The position numbers were made by a program, and so were the translations under genes. Below, piece after piece: positions 46,121 through 54,197 of a stretch of 64,000 bases of DNA (positions are counted from its first letter, which is position 1; every line of letters begins with the position of its first letter). A model generated the notes under the pieces. That model made no database searches. It saw only the letters and a list, made by a program, of their open reading frames with translations, and was not told the origin of the DNA. Source of the DNA: PALSA-1440 sp050011195 (lineage in GTDB: Bacteria > Verrucomicrobiota > Verrucomicrobiia > Limisphaerales > UBA8199); the NCBI GenBank assembly GCA_050011195.1, contig JBEKJO010000027.1:1-64000 (forward strand), read 5' to 3'.

Positions 46121-46630
46121 TCACCTCGCTGTGGGAGTGGTTCCCCGAGAGGTGGTTTGCTTGATTTCGTCCCGCAATACGGCGGCCTTCTCGAAGTCTT
46201 CCTGCTCGATGGCTTTGTTCAGCTTCTTCTGGAGGAGCAGGAGGCGGTCGCACAAATCGCGGTTCTGGCGTAAAGATTCGGGAACTTTGCCTGCATGCCG
46301 CGTCCCTTTGTGCATGGTCTTGAGCAAGCCTTCGAGGGGCTCGGCGAAGGTCTGGTAACATTCCGGGCAGCCCAGCCGGCCCGCCTTCTTGAAATCCGCC
46401 TGGGTGAAGCCGCAGGCGGGGCACTTCAGGCCTGTGACGCCGCCGGCCTGTTCAATTTCCTGCGAGGCCCCCAGGCCGAGCAGCAGGTCCGCTAACGAGA
46501 ATCCAGTAGGGTCGTTTACGCCCTTGGTCTTGGCGCATTCCTCGCAGAGGTCCACCTTCTGCATTTTGTCCCCGGCGATCTGGGTCAAATGAACCGTTGC
46601 TTCCTTTTCCTTGCAGATGCAGCACAACAT
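46121..46630 (-). CDS. mcsA: McsA zinc-binding activator of McsB
   Basis: The 169-residue protein has four CXXC-type zinc motifs (CCIC at 3-6, CEEC, CPAC and CPEC) and a C-terminal UVR domain (LQKKLNKAIEQEDFEKAAVLRDEIK). McsA binds and activates McsB and delivers it to ClpC. It is 7 bp downstream of ilvE and 5 bp upstream of mcsB, so it belongs to the same operon. Length is normal. Confidence 0.94.
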   Translation of the reverse strand: MLCCICKEKEATVHLTQIAGDKMQKVDLCEECAKTKGVNDPTGFSLADLLLGLGASQEIEQAGGVTGLKCPACGFTQADFKKAGRLGCPECYQTFAEPLEGLLKTMHKGTRHAGKVPESLRQNRDLCDRLLLLQKKLNKAIEQEDFEKAAVLRDEIKQTTSRGTTPTAR

Positions 46631-46637
46631 AAATTCG

Positions 46638-47510
46638 CTAACCGTATATCGGCTCGCCGGAGGCTTTAGTCAAGGCATGGTATTGGGCCACCAGGTTCTC
46701 CGTAACCGGCCCCGGCTTCCCGGTGCCGATGACCCGCCCGTCAATCTTCACCACGGGCGCCAACTCGGCGGCGGTGCCGGTCAAAAAACACTCGTCCGCA
46801 TTGAATAAATCGTAGCGGGTCAGGTTCGGTTCGCTCACCTTCAAGCCGGCTTCCGCGGCCAGCTCCATGACCACCCGCCGCGTAATCCCGTACAACGCCC
46901 CCGCGGAAAGCGGCGGCGTGAACAAGTGCCCGTCCTTGACGATGAACAGATTGTCGCCGGTGCACTCCGCCACGAACCCCTCGGCGTTCAACATGATCGC
47001 CTCCTCGCAGCCCGCATTGTTCGCCTCGATCTTGGCCAGAATGTTGTTCAGGTAGTTCAACGACTTGATGGCCGGGTTCAGCGCGCTGTGCAGATTGCGC
47101 GTCGTCGGCACGGTGATAATGTCCATCCCGCGCTTATAAATCTCCTCCGCGTAAAGCTGAATCTTCCCGGCAATAATGATCACCGACGGACTCTTGCAAC
47201 GGCTGGGATTCAGGCCCAGCGTTCCAGGCCCGCGCGTCACCACCAGCCGGACATAACCATCGCGAATCTTGTTCCGGCGGTAAGTCTCGACCACCGCCGC
47301 CATGACTTCCTGATGGGTCATCGGAATCTTCAGCAGAATGGACTTCGCCGAACAAAACAACCGGTCAATGTGCTCCTTCAATTTGAATACCCGGCCATTG
47401 TACGCGCGAATCCCCTCGTAAATGCCGTCTCCATACAACAGCCCGTGGTCGAAGACTGAAATCCTGGCGTGCCGTTCGTCGCAGTATTTTCCGTCGATAT
47501 AGATTTTCAT
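46638..47510 (-). CDS. ilvE: Branched-chain amino acid aminotransferase (class IV)
   Basis: The 290-residue enzyme (ATG 47510) transfers the amino group between glutamate and branched-chain keto acids. Class IV motifs are MKIYIDGKYCDERHARISVFD, the PLP lysine region in IKSLNYLNN, and EAIMLNAEGFVAECTGDNLF and GITRRVVMELA. D-amino-acid transaminase or aminodeoxychorismate lyase are less likely given the length and the LGLNPSRC segment. It starts the minus-strand operon; an amino-acid gene next to the arginine-kinase system is likely incidental. Confidence 0.9.
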   Translation of the reverse strand: MKIYIDGKYCDERHARISVFDHGLLYGDGIYEGIRAYNGRVFKLKEHIDRLFCSAKSILLKIPMTHQEVMAAVVETYRRNKIRDGYVRLVVTRGPGTLGLNPSRCKSPSVIIIAGKIQLYAEEIYKRGMDIITVPTTRNLHSALNPAIKSLNYLNNILAKIEANNAGCEEAIMLNAEGFVAECTGDNLFIVKDGHLFTPPLSAGALYGITRRVVMELAAEAGLKVSEPNLTRYDLFNADECFLTGTAAELAPVVKIDGRVIGTGKPGPVTENLVAQYHALTKASGEPIYG

Positions 47511-47583
47511 GCCTAAAGTCCACACCAGCCTACGTAAAAAATGCCGCTAAAGCAACCCGGGATTCGCCGGCGGCTTTGGGGGG

Positions 47584-47758
47584 GGGCGCATCCTGACACT
47601 GCCCCCGGACCGCGAGCCGTCCGCGGCTCGCAGCGCGTTGGAATGTGAGAGAGCTTCGAGCATTGTTTCGCGTTCGTGGCTGCTGCGAGCCGCGGACGGC
47701 TCGCGGTCCGTCACCGTTGGGCGTTCTCACTCCTTGGTGGCAGTATCGAGATGCGCCC
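47584..47758. repeat. Palindromic repeat family P1, copy 1
   Basis: A perfect 27-bp inverted repeat (47607-47633 and 47683-47709) encloses a 49-base loop; outer 23-base sequences at 47584-47606 and 47736-47758 form a second, looser pair (gggcgcatc..actgcc). The inner arms contain a shorter palindrome, so the element is nested. Three more copies follow within 5 kb. Confidence 0.9.
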
Positions 47759-47856
47759 GTTTTGAGGGTTGCAGTCCCCCCGTTGCCCGGCCCTCATTTT
47801 TCGATATATTTGCGTGACAGCCGCGGCCAGGTGACTATATTTCCTCGCCCTTGGAC

Positions 47857-47931
47857 GACCCTATCGTCTAGCGGTTAGGACACCGCCCTTTCACGGCGGC
47901 GGCACGGGTTCGAGTCCCGTTAGGGTCGCCA
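47857..47931 (+). tRNA. tRNA-Glu (anticodon UUC)
   Basis: The acceptor stem gaccctA pairs with tagggtc; the D-arm is TCTAGCGGTTAGGA, the anticodon loop CTTTCAC carries TTC, and the T-arm is CGGGTTCGAGTCCCG. The CCA end is encoded at 47929-47931. A strong terminator hairpin follows at 47993. Confidence 0.97.
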
Positions 47932-47992
47932 CCTGCATGAATGTTCCCCCGCGCGTCCTTGACGAGGAACACCCTCCCGTGTTTCCAACCGG

Positions 47993-48020
47993 AAGGGCGG
48001 CCCGTTATCGGGCCGCCCTT
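47993..48020 (+). terminator. Rho-independent-type hairpin after tRNA-Glu
   Basis: Aagggcggcccg (47993-48004) pairs perfectly with cgggccgccctt (48009-48020) around TTAT, and TTTCCC follows. It is the strongest hairpin near the tRNA and probably ends its transcript. Confidence 0.75.
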
Positions 48021-48142
48021 TCCCATTGCACTAATAATGTCTCAAGAGGCTAAACACCTCGGACCGCAGTTGGTCTCGAAATACTTCAAAATAAGGCTTG
48101 CCAAAGGGCGGCGGGTTGCCGTATAAACAATGGCGCCGGGCT

Positions 48143-48316
48143 ATGATAGTTTTAGTTTCAGTTCAGTTGGCCGACGCGGTTGTTAACGGGATGGCTTGCC
48201 TCTCGATTGGCCTCGTCGGGTATCTCTTCTGCCTGCGCTTTCGGGAAAGGCGCGAGCAGAAGAAAGTGCAACGGGAGCGTGATCGCGACCGCCGAAAGCA
48301 TTGGGGTTACATTTGA
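48143..48316 (+). CDS. Small membrane protein with a basic tail (tentative)
   Basis: The 57-residue frame from ATG 48143 has one hydrophobic segment (VVNGMACLSIGLVGYLFCLRF), then a highly charged tail (RERREQKKVQRERDRDRRKHW), a typical small bitopic protein pattern. No homologue is recognised and no ribosome site is strong. It lies between tRNA-Glu and nuoA and could be a chance frame. Confidence 0.35.
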   Translation: MIVLVSVQLADAVVNGMACLSIGLVGYLFCLRFRERREQKKVQRERDRDRRKHWGYI

Positions 48317-48366
48317 GCATTGAAAGGCGCGCCGTTGCCACTCTGGCGCGGGTTTGCAGGACTTGC

Positions 48367-48390
48367 CGTGCCTGAGTTCAGCCAGGCACG
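48367..48390 (-). terminator. Possible terminator of nuoA
   Basis: Cgtgcctg (48367-48374) pairs with caggcacg (48383-48390) around 8 bases, 125-148 bases downstream of the nuoA stop. There is no U-run. Confidence 0.35.
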
Positions 48391-48514
48391 CGGAATGTCC
48401 TGCTGAGTGGATGCCGCTGCCGTCGTTCTTTTGTCCGGGTGGCGTACAGCCTTTGCCTCCCCTGGGGTTCCCCATCCCCAAACCTGCCAAGGCGTAAGCT
48501 GCCCGGACTGCCTT

Positions 48515-48901
48515 TCAGCTTTTCCAATCGAACGCGCGCTTCTTCACAGCATAGAGGTAACCGACGAACAGGATGGCCAGGAAAGAGACCATCGCGCCGA
48601 GAATCACCCCGCCGTTTTCCTTGAGCATTTCCCTGTAAATGACCGCCCAGGGATAGAGAAAGACCACTTCGATATCGAAGAGAATGAAGAGCATCGCGAC
48701 GAGATAGAACTTCACCGAAAGCCGCGCGCTGCCTTCGCCCACCGGCACCATCCCGCATTCGTAAGGGGTGTCCTTGACCGGCGGGCGCTGGCCCCGTTTG
48801 CCCAGGACCACCGACATTACCAACATGCCGAACGAAAACACCACCGCCAGCACCCCGAGCATCAACACCGGGAGATACTGCGTCAGTTGCAATTCTTCCA
48901 T
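48515..48901 (-). CDS. nuoA: NADH-quinone oxidoreductase subunit A (complex I)
   Basis: The 128-residue protein has three membrane helices and the conserved loop TPYECGMVPVGEGSARLSVKFYLVAMLFILFD, which includes the ECG motif and the family FDIE motif. NuoA is the small membrane subunit near the quinone site of complex I. Start and length are standard. It is alone: the minus strand downstream to 48317 has no nuoB, so other nuo genes must be elsewhere. Confidence 0.93.
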   Translation of the reverse strand: MEELQLTQYLPVLMLGVLAVVFSFGMLVMSVVLGKRGQRPPVKDTPYECGMVPVGEGSARLSVKFYLVAMLFILFDIEVVFLYPWAVIYREMLKENGGVILGAMVSFLAILFVGYLYAVKKRAFDWKS

Positions 48902-48972
48902 GGGGCGAATCTAAGGTTCCCCCGCGCGTTGGCAAGTTGAATCCCCAACGCGGCAAGATTCGCCCTTTATCC

Positions 48973-49075
48973 GGACCGCGAGCCGTCCCCGGCTCGCAGC
49001 GCGTTGGAAGGTGCAAGAGCTTCGACCGTCATTTCGCGTCCGTGGCTGCTGCGAGCCGGGGACGGCTCGCGGTCC
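48973..49075. repeat. Palindromic repeat family P1, copy 2
   Basis: Arms 48973-48999 and 49049-49075 are 27-base inverted copies; the loop (gcgttggaaggtgcaagagc..) is similar to copy 1. It lies between nuoA and the HD hydrolase gene. Confidence 0.9.
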
Positions 49076-49156
49076 GGGGACAGTATCCCGCTGCGCGTTT
49101 CCTGCCGCTCTTTTCGCCGTGCATTTTTCCCGCCGCCGTGCTAAATTGGCGCGCAA

Positions 49157-50011
49157 ATGTATCCTCCGGTCGTTACCAAAGATCCGACTGCGGTCGAGGT
49201 CGAGGTGCAAGCCGCCTGCCGGGCGATGTTTCCCGAGGCCGATCCCATGTTCGTGCCGCGGGTTTTCGGCTGGGCGATCGAGTGTTTCACGGGCAACTAC
49301 CGGGATTATCAGGCGGTGGATGCCCGCTACCATGATTTTGAGCACACGCTGCAAGGCACACTCTGCCTGGGGCGGCTGCTGCGCGGACGGCACGCAGCGG
49401 GGGCCCAGCCGCAACTCTCCCAGCGCATGTTTCAACTCGCTCTGGCGGCGGTCCTGCTCCATGACACCGGCTATCTGAAAAGGCGCGACGACACCGAAGG
49501 CACCGGCGCAAAATACACCGTCATTCATGTTAAGCGCAGCGCGGACTTCGCCGCGCAACTGCTGCAAGAGAAAGGCTTCAGTGCCGGCGACATCAAGGCC
49601 GTGCAAAACATGATCTCCTGCACCGGTATCAACGCGGCGCTCAGTGCCATTCCTTTCCAGAGCGAAATGGAGAAGGTGGCCGGCTTCGCCCTGGGCACCG
49701 CTGATTTGCTGGGCCAAATGGCCGCGGAGGATTATGTGGATAAACTCCCGGTTCTCTATGCCGAGTTTGCGGAGGCCGCCCGCTACTCCAAAGATCGAAC
49801 CCATTTCGTCGCCCTGTTCACCAGCGCGGACGATCTAATGTGGAAGACCCCGACTTTCTGGGAGAAACTGGTCCGCGTGAAACTGGACCGGGATTTCGGG
49901 GGTCTGCACCGCTTTTTGAACGACCCGTATCCTTCCGGCCCCAATGCCTATGTCCAACGCATCGAGGCCAACCTCGAACGCCTGCGCCAGCGCTTAACGC
50001 CGGTCACCTGA
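49157..50011 (+). CDS. HD-domain metal-dependent phosphohydrolase
   Basis: The 284-residue protein shows the HD-superfamily metal site: YHDFEHTLQ (H59, D60, H63) and LLHDTGYLKR (H102, D103), then a helical C-terminal half. HD proteins hydrolyse nucleotides, cyclic dinucleotides or other phosphoesters. The substrate is not evident and the first HD motif is of the HDxxH type seen in several hypothetical families. It has no signal peptide. It lies between two P1 palindromes. Confidence 0.8.
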   Translation: MYPPVVTKDPTAVEVEVQAACRAMFPEADPMFVPRVFGWAIECFTGNYRDYQAVDARYHDFEHTLQGTLCLGRLLRGRHAAGAQPQLSQRMFQLALAAVLLHDTGYLKRRDDTEGTGAKYTVIHVKRSADFAAQLLQEKGFSAGDIKAVQNMISCTGINAALSAIPFQSEMEKVAGFALGTADLLGQMAAEDYVDKLPVLYAEFAEAARYSKDRTHFVALFTSADDLMWKTPTFWEKLVRVKLDRDFGGLHRFLNDPYPSGPNAYVQRIEANLERLRQRLTPVT

Positions 50012-50197
50012 CGGTGTGTCTCAACACTACCCCCGGACCGCGAGCCGTCCCCGGCTCGCAGCACATTCGACCGTGTAGGCAGCGGGCCAGAAGTTCAATC
50101 GCCGTTTCGCATTGGTGGCCGCTGCGAGCCGGGGACGGCTCGCGGTCCGTGACTGTTGGGCGTCCTCACTCTTTGGTGGCAGTGTGCGGATGCGCCC
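50011..50197. repeat. Palindromic repeat family P1, copy 3
   Basis: Arms 50035-50061 and 50122-50148 (27 bases each) with a longer loop (about 60 bases); outer sequences near 50011 and ending at 50197 (ggtggcagtgtgcggatgcg) correspond to the outer pair of copy 1. Confidence 0.88.
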
Positions 50198-50279
50198 CGG
50201 TGCGCTTCAGGGTTGTTTCGGTCCGGCGCAACAGGCAAAACTCCAGCCGCATCGCGTGACCTATAACCGGCATCGCACT

Positions 50280-52361
50280 ATGAAAACGTCCAACTTAACC
50301 CAAGCCGCCGCCCCCGCCATTTTCGCCGCGGCCATCGCCGTGACGGCGGCCCCGGCCGCCGCCGCCGAGCCGGAGTTCAACGGCCAACACTACCGTGGCC
50401 GCGGCGATGTCGAATACCTGCGGTTATTGGACACCGCGCGCCGCATGTTCGAGCCGGACCCCGAACTGCAAAACCTCGCCATGCTCTACGAGCCCAAATG
50501 GGACGGCCTCGTTGAAGGGCCGACTTGGGACGCGTGGTGGATTCAGAACTCCTACGGCACCACCTACAGCATCCTGCCGCTCCTGCGCGAGCCTTTCGTC
50601 ACCTTCCTCCAGCATTCGCAGGACCTGTGGTTCGACCAGATGGGCGATGGCCACCGCACCGGCGCCGCGCCGCCCCTCGACTGGGTCGCTCCCGACGGCT
50701 GTCTTTGCGATGCCGCGCGGCCCGGCTGGATCGTCTATAGGCAAGGGGATGGCCGCATCGGCATTCACGATTGGGGCCTGGAATTCACCGCCGCGGGCAT
50801 CCTCCTGCAATCGGAACTGCTGCTCATCGGCCGCGACCCCGGCGCCCTGGCCCATTATCTCCCCCGGCTGGAGCGCAGCGCCAACTTCATTGAGACCCGG
50901 CGCGACCCGACCAACAACCTCTTCCGCGCCGGCCCTGCCGGCAATCTGCTCGCCCCCAGCTACGCCGGCTGGCGCCGCCCCGACGGCTCCTATGGCCAAG
51001 CCTACCTCGCGGGCTTGTCCATCACCTACATCGCGGCCCTGGACCGCTTGATCGAGCTGGAGAAACTGGCGCACAATTCCGCGCGCGTCTCCCTCTACAC
51101 CGCCCGCCGCGACCTCGCGAGGCAAGGACTTCCACGCCTGACCACCGAGGAGGGCTACTTCATCCGCTCGCTCGACCCGGACGGCGTCAAGCACGGCGTC
51201 TTCGGCGCTCAAGAACATGGCTACTTCGAAGCCTCGCCCAACCACGACGCCATCGCCTTTCGCGTCGCCGGTGACGCCCAGTCCGAGCGGATTTACCGCA
51301 AGATCGCCTCACTGCCCGGCCTGCGCCCTTATGATTTCATCCTCCCCAACTATCCTTCCTACGACGACATGTATGAAAAGCCCGAGGGCCTCTGGGCCTA
51401 CGGCACGTGGGTCAACGGCGGGCATTGGTCCACCTGCGAAGCCCGCATGGTCCTCGCCTATTACCGCCTCGGCCAATTCGACGACGCCCGACGGTCCATG
51501 CGCCGCCTGCTGACCTTCGCCGAGCGCTTCCGCATGGACAACCCGCTCACCAAGCGCGGCAGCGACGTCTATCAGCCCAACCAGCCCATCAACCTCTGCT
51601 ACGACACCTTCGGCCCTGCCGCCGCCTTCATGCGCGGCCTCTTCGAATACCTCTACCGCGCCGACGGCCTCACGCTCGTCCCGCACATCCCGCCCGCCAT
51701 TGAGGAACTCCAGCAACTCGACCCCGTCCGCTTCGGCCAAAAGAAGCTCTTCCTCACCACCATTGGCCGCGGCCCCGTCACCGGCGTCAGAGTCAACGGA
51801 CGCAAGTGGAAAGACTTCGACCCGGTCTCGGTGTTCCTGCCCTACGACAAAACGCCCGCCGTCGCGCATATTCAAATCCTCTTGGGCAACGCCAAGCCCC
51901 GAACCGGCATGACGGCGCAAAAGGCCGCCATGAACCTTACCGAACGCACCCCTCTCCCTGCCCTCTCCCCGCGAAGCGGGGAGAGGGTGGCCGAAGGCCA
52001 GGAGAGGGGGAGGGCATGGAAAGGGCAGGGGACCGAACTGGCCGCGCTGGACCAGCGGGTCGGGCCGCTACGTGAGTTCCATCGCCGACTGGCCGCGGCC
52101 GGCCTCGGCGACACCCCCGCCGCGGCTCACGTGCAGCTTGCCCTCGACTGCATCGAAACCACGCACCGCCGCCAGCACCTCCTCCAGACCGGCAAGATCA
52201 AACCGTTGCCCGGCCCCGCCGAGGCCGCCGCCGACCAGTCCTACCTCGAAACCGCCCAAAAGCTCTGCGCCGGCTTGGACGCCTCACTGAAGTCCGCCGA
52301 AACCGCCACCGACCCCGCGTCCCGGAAAATTTCTCGCCTCTGGCGGGAAGTTTCCCACTGA
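50280..52361 (+). CDS. Secreted six-hairpin glycosidase-like protein with an in-frame palindromic insertion
   Basis: From ATG 50280 there are 693 residues, with a signal peptide (AAPAIFAAAIAVTAAPAAAAEPE). The next 500 residues are helical and rich in aromatic and acidic residues (EGPTWDAWWIQNSYGTTYSIL, GGHWSTCEARMVLAYYRLG, NQPINLCYDTFGPAAAFMRG). They resemble (alpha/alpha)6-barrel glycosidases; the catalytic acids are not identified. A P3 hairpin (51961-51987 and flanks) has entered the frame and encodes TPLPALSPRSGERVAEG between residues 555 and 580. The rest (LDQRVGPLREFHRRLA..) is a helical C-terminal domain. An exo-glycosidase role in the periplasm is inferred. Confidence 0.7.
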   Translation: MKTSNLTQAAAPAIFAAAIAVTAAPAAAAEPEFNGQHYRGRGDVEYLRLLDTARRMFEPDPELQNLAMLYEPKWDGLVEGPTWDAWWIQNSYGTTYSILPLLREPFVTFLQHSQDLWFDQMGDGHRTGAAPPLDWVAPDGCLCDAARPGWIVYRQGDGRIGIHDWGLEFTAAGILLQSELLLIGRDPGALAHYLPRLERSANFIETRRDPTNNLFRAGPAGNLLAPSYAGWRRPDGSYGQAYLAGLSITYIAALDRLIELEKLAHNSARVSLYTARRDLARQGLPRLTTEEGYFIRSLDPDGVKHGVFGAQEHGYFEASPNHDAIAFRVAGDAQSERIYRKIASLPGLRPYDFILPNYPSYDDMYEKPEGLWAYGTWVNGGHWSTCEARMVLAYYRLGQFDDARRSMRRLLTFAERFRMDNPLTKRGSDVYQPNQPINLCYDTFGPAAAFMRGLFEYLYRADGLTLVPHIPPAIEELQQLDPVRFGQKKLFLTTIGRGPVTGVRVNGRKWKDFDPVSVFLPYDKTPAVAHIQILLGNAKPRTGMTAQKAAMNLTERTPLPALSPRSGERVAEGQERGRAWKGQGTELAALDQRVGPLREFHRRLAAAGLGDTPAAAHVQLALDCIETTHRRQHLLQTGKIKPLPGPAEAAADQSYLETAQKLCAGLDASLKSAETATDPASRKISRLWREVSH
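51961..51987. repeat. Hairpin repeat P3, copy 2, inside a gene
   Basis: Twelve-base arms ccctctccccgc and gcggggagaggg around GAA. The surrounding 60 bases also match copy 1 (accctctcc, agggggaggg). It keeps the frame of the glycosidase-like gene. Confidence 0.85.
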
Positions 52362-52399
52362 ACGCCCAATCGAACGGCGCGCATCTCGACACTGCCCCC

Positions 52400-52508
52400 G
52401 GACCGCGAGCCGTCCCCGCAGCGGCCACGACTGCGAAGCGGCGATCAAGCCTCTGACATGCTCCCCGCACGCTCCAACGCCCTGCGAGCCGGGGACGGCT
52501 CGCGGTCC
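52400..52508. repeat. Palindromic repeat family P1, copy 4 (degenerate, inverted interior)
   Basis: The left arm is shortened (52400-52417), the right arm is complete (52482-52508). The loop matches copy 1 only as reverse complement, so this copy is in the opposite orientation. Confidence 0.8.
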
Positions 52509-52525
52509 GTCACTGTTGGACATTC

Positions 52526-52605
52526 GAGAGGGGTCCGTCTTTGCCTGGGGGTTCAGGGGCGAGAGCTTCCACTCATTCCTGCCGAGTTCCATTGCGAAGT
52601 GGTAG
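52526..52605. repeat. Dispersed repeat L2, copy 2 (inverted)
   Basis: Reverse complement of 30949-31027. It directly follows P1 copy 4 and precedes a zinc-ribbon gene. Confidence 0.8.
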
Positions 52606-52675
52606 AACGGGCGCGCAGGCGTTTTGGCATTGACGCGTTTGCGTTTCCTCCCCAAGCTTCGGGCATCATCACATT

Positions 52676-52891
52676 ATGAAGACTCCAGCAAAAGCATGTC
52701 GGAATTGCGGCGGCACGGAGTTTTATGCCGGCGACTCCGCCCGGACCGTAGCGATAGCCGTTACGTTCTTCTCTCTTCCGCCCAAGTTTCATCTGCGCGT
52801 TTGTGGCGGTTGCGGACTGGTTGATTGGTTCCTGCCCGAGAAGGACGTGCAGAAGCTCAAGAAGAAGTTTTCACCTGAAAAGGCAGGATGA
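52676..52891 (+). CDS. Small zinc-ribbon protein
   Basis: The 71-residue protein has two CXXC pairs (C8/C11 in CRNCGG and C43/C46 in VCGGCG) around a hydrophobic segment and ends with a charged tail (DVQKLKKKFSPEKAG). This is the pattern of a stand-alone zinc ribbon. No membrane anchor or enzyme motif is seen. It is common in small-genome-context annotations of this phylum, but function is unknown. It lies between repeat L2 and repeat L1. Confidence 0.65.
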   Translation: MKTPAKACRNCGGTEFYAGDSARTVAIAVTFFSLPPKFHLRVCGGCGLVDWFLPEKDVQKLKKKFSPEKAG

Positions 52892-53029
52892 TGGGGCACT
52901 TGCCGCCCAACGGGACTCGGAGGCCACCCGAGAGGGCAAAATCACCATTCCTGAGTGCCAGAAAAGGCCCATTTCTGGCCAAAGCTCGCGGATTTCGTCT
53001 GAAAATGGCGGTTTCAGCCCCCCGAACTG
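52892..53029. other. Short intergenic stretch before L1 copy 2
   Basis: Nothing recognisable as gene or repeat was seen between the zinc-ribbon stop and the start of L1. Confidence 0.3.
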
Positions 53030-53357
53030 TAATACCACTTCCAGTTCCAAGATGCACTATTTCCTGTAAGGCAAGCAGGCACAGTAGTTTGCGCCATATT
53101 TGGACAGACCTTGGGGGCTACCGCAGGCACGAAGACTACGGCGGGCGGGCTAAAAGTGAGTATTGGGAACATCATCGGAGCGACATCATGCCATTGCCGG
53201 TGTCTGTATCGCAATCTTCAACTTTCGGCCCATCCGCACGAGGGGGCGCAAGGGGGTTTTCTGCCCTTGCGCCCATAGTCGTGTCGGGTTCGACGCAACC
53301 GGCAACGGTTCTGAGGCCCGTTCGCCGGAGCCGTGGTCTGAGCATTCCACGAGGCTG
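53030..53357. repeat. Long dispersed repeat L1, copy 2
   Basis: Co-linear with 30576-30904 over its full length. The minus-strand peptide PAVVFVPAVAPKVCPN is conserved better than the surrounding sequence, which may reflect an RNA or protein constraint. Confidence 0.85.
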
Positions 53358-53769
53358 ACGGGCGTATAACAAAAAAGGCCCTCGCTGTCAAGAACGAAAG
53401 CAACCGGCTGCGGGGCGGGCAACCACTCGCACCTGGGCGAGACCTGGCGGGGGTGGAAGTGGAAGTTGGGGCATGGTGTTCTGCGGTTGAATTCGTAGGG
53501 CGGCTCTTGACCGCGCCAGGCGAGGATGCGGCAGCGGAAGCATTTGTAGCGCGGGAGCCTCCTGCGGCTGAGGCCGGGCGTTCGACAGCGGCAGCAAGCA
53601 GCCGCACTCCAAACGCTGGCGCGCAATTCGTCCGCTCTACGCGCAGGCGACGGAGCAGCATCGGCGGAATTCACTCTGCTCCATAAAGCCGCGAAGGTTT
53701 CTCGATTCCTGGCTTGCACCCCGAGCGACAGCCGGTCAAAATGCATCCCGAACGAAAGACTTTGACTTT
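53358..53769. other. Intergenic region with P2 half-copy (53603-53624)
   Basis: Cgcactccaaacgctggcgcg at 53603-53624 is one arm of the P2 family. The minus strand carries a cysteine-rich frame (KCFRCRIL, then CPNFHFHP) that hints at a decayed zinc-ribbon protein, but it is not confident enough to call. Confidence 0.4.
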
Positions 53770-53811
53770 GTGCCAAACATACTGTTTGGCGCTCTAGTCG
53801 TTTTCTGGTTT

Positions 53812-54027
53812 ATGAATATATTATTCTTTGGAGTGGATGAGTCTGATTTGAAAGAGCTCGATTTGAACCTCGTTCCGCGAGTGGGCGATTACTTGGCCCT
53901 CAATGCTGGAAAGACATATCGAGTCACTAAGATTGTTTGGGTGCTCACACAGCCTCTCGATCATCCCGGCCTCCGAAACGTTCAGGTTCATTGCGTCACC
54001 GCCACAAATGCTTTTGAGGATAGCTGA
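53812..54027 (+). CDS. Small hypothetical protein
   Basis: From ATG 53812 the 71-residue protein reads MNILFFGVDESDLKELDLNL and continues with PRVGDYLALNAGKTYRVTKIVWVL, a beta-rich pattern like a small SH3- or KOW-type barrel. An in-frame GTG at 53770 would add 14 hydrophobic residues. No family was recognised. Composition is AT-richer than neighbours, which suggests accessory origin. The downstream 160 bases look like a 3'-end repeat tail. Confidence 0.5.
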   Translation: MNILFFGVDESDLKELDLNLVPRVGDYLALNAGKTYRVTKIVWVLTQPLDHPGLRNVQVHCVTATNAFEDS

Positions 54028-54197
54028 TGCCTTCTCCCATTCCGCATGTAAGCGAATGCAGCACGCGCCACTTGAGGCGTCTGGCGTTCGCCTTGAGCAC
54101 CCGAGCCAGCGTTGTTTCCCGCGAGAAGCGCCGAACCAGACGGTGCAGCGAATGAGAGCCAGCGCGGTCACGCGGGTCTCCGCCAATCACCGAATCC

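Noticed and set aside
53186..53776. Cysteine-rich minus-strand frame across L1 copy 2 and its right flank
   Set aside because: A CxxC pattern hints at a zinc ribbon, but it crosses a dispersed repeat, and other frames are equally open.
54100..54197. Second attC-like stretch before the J-domain gene
   Set aside because: Only a weak resemblance; core sites are not paired.
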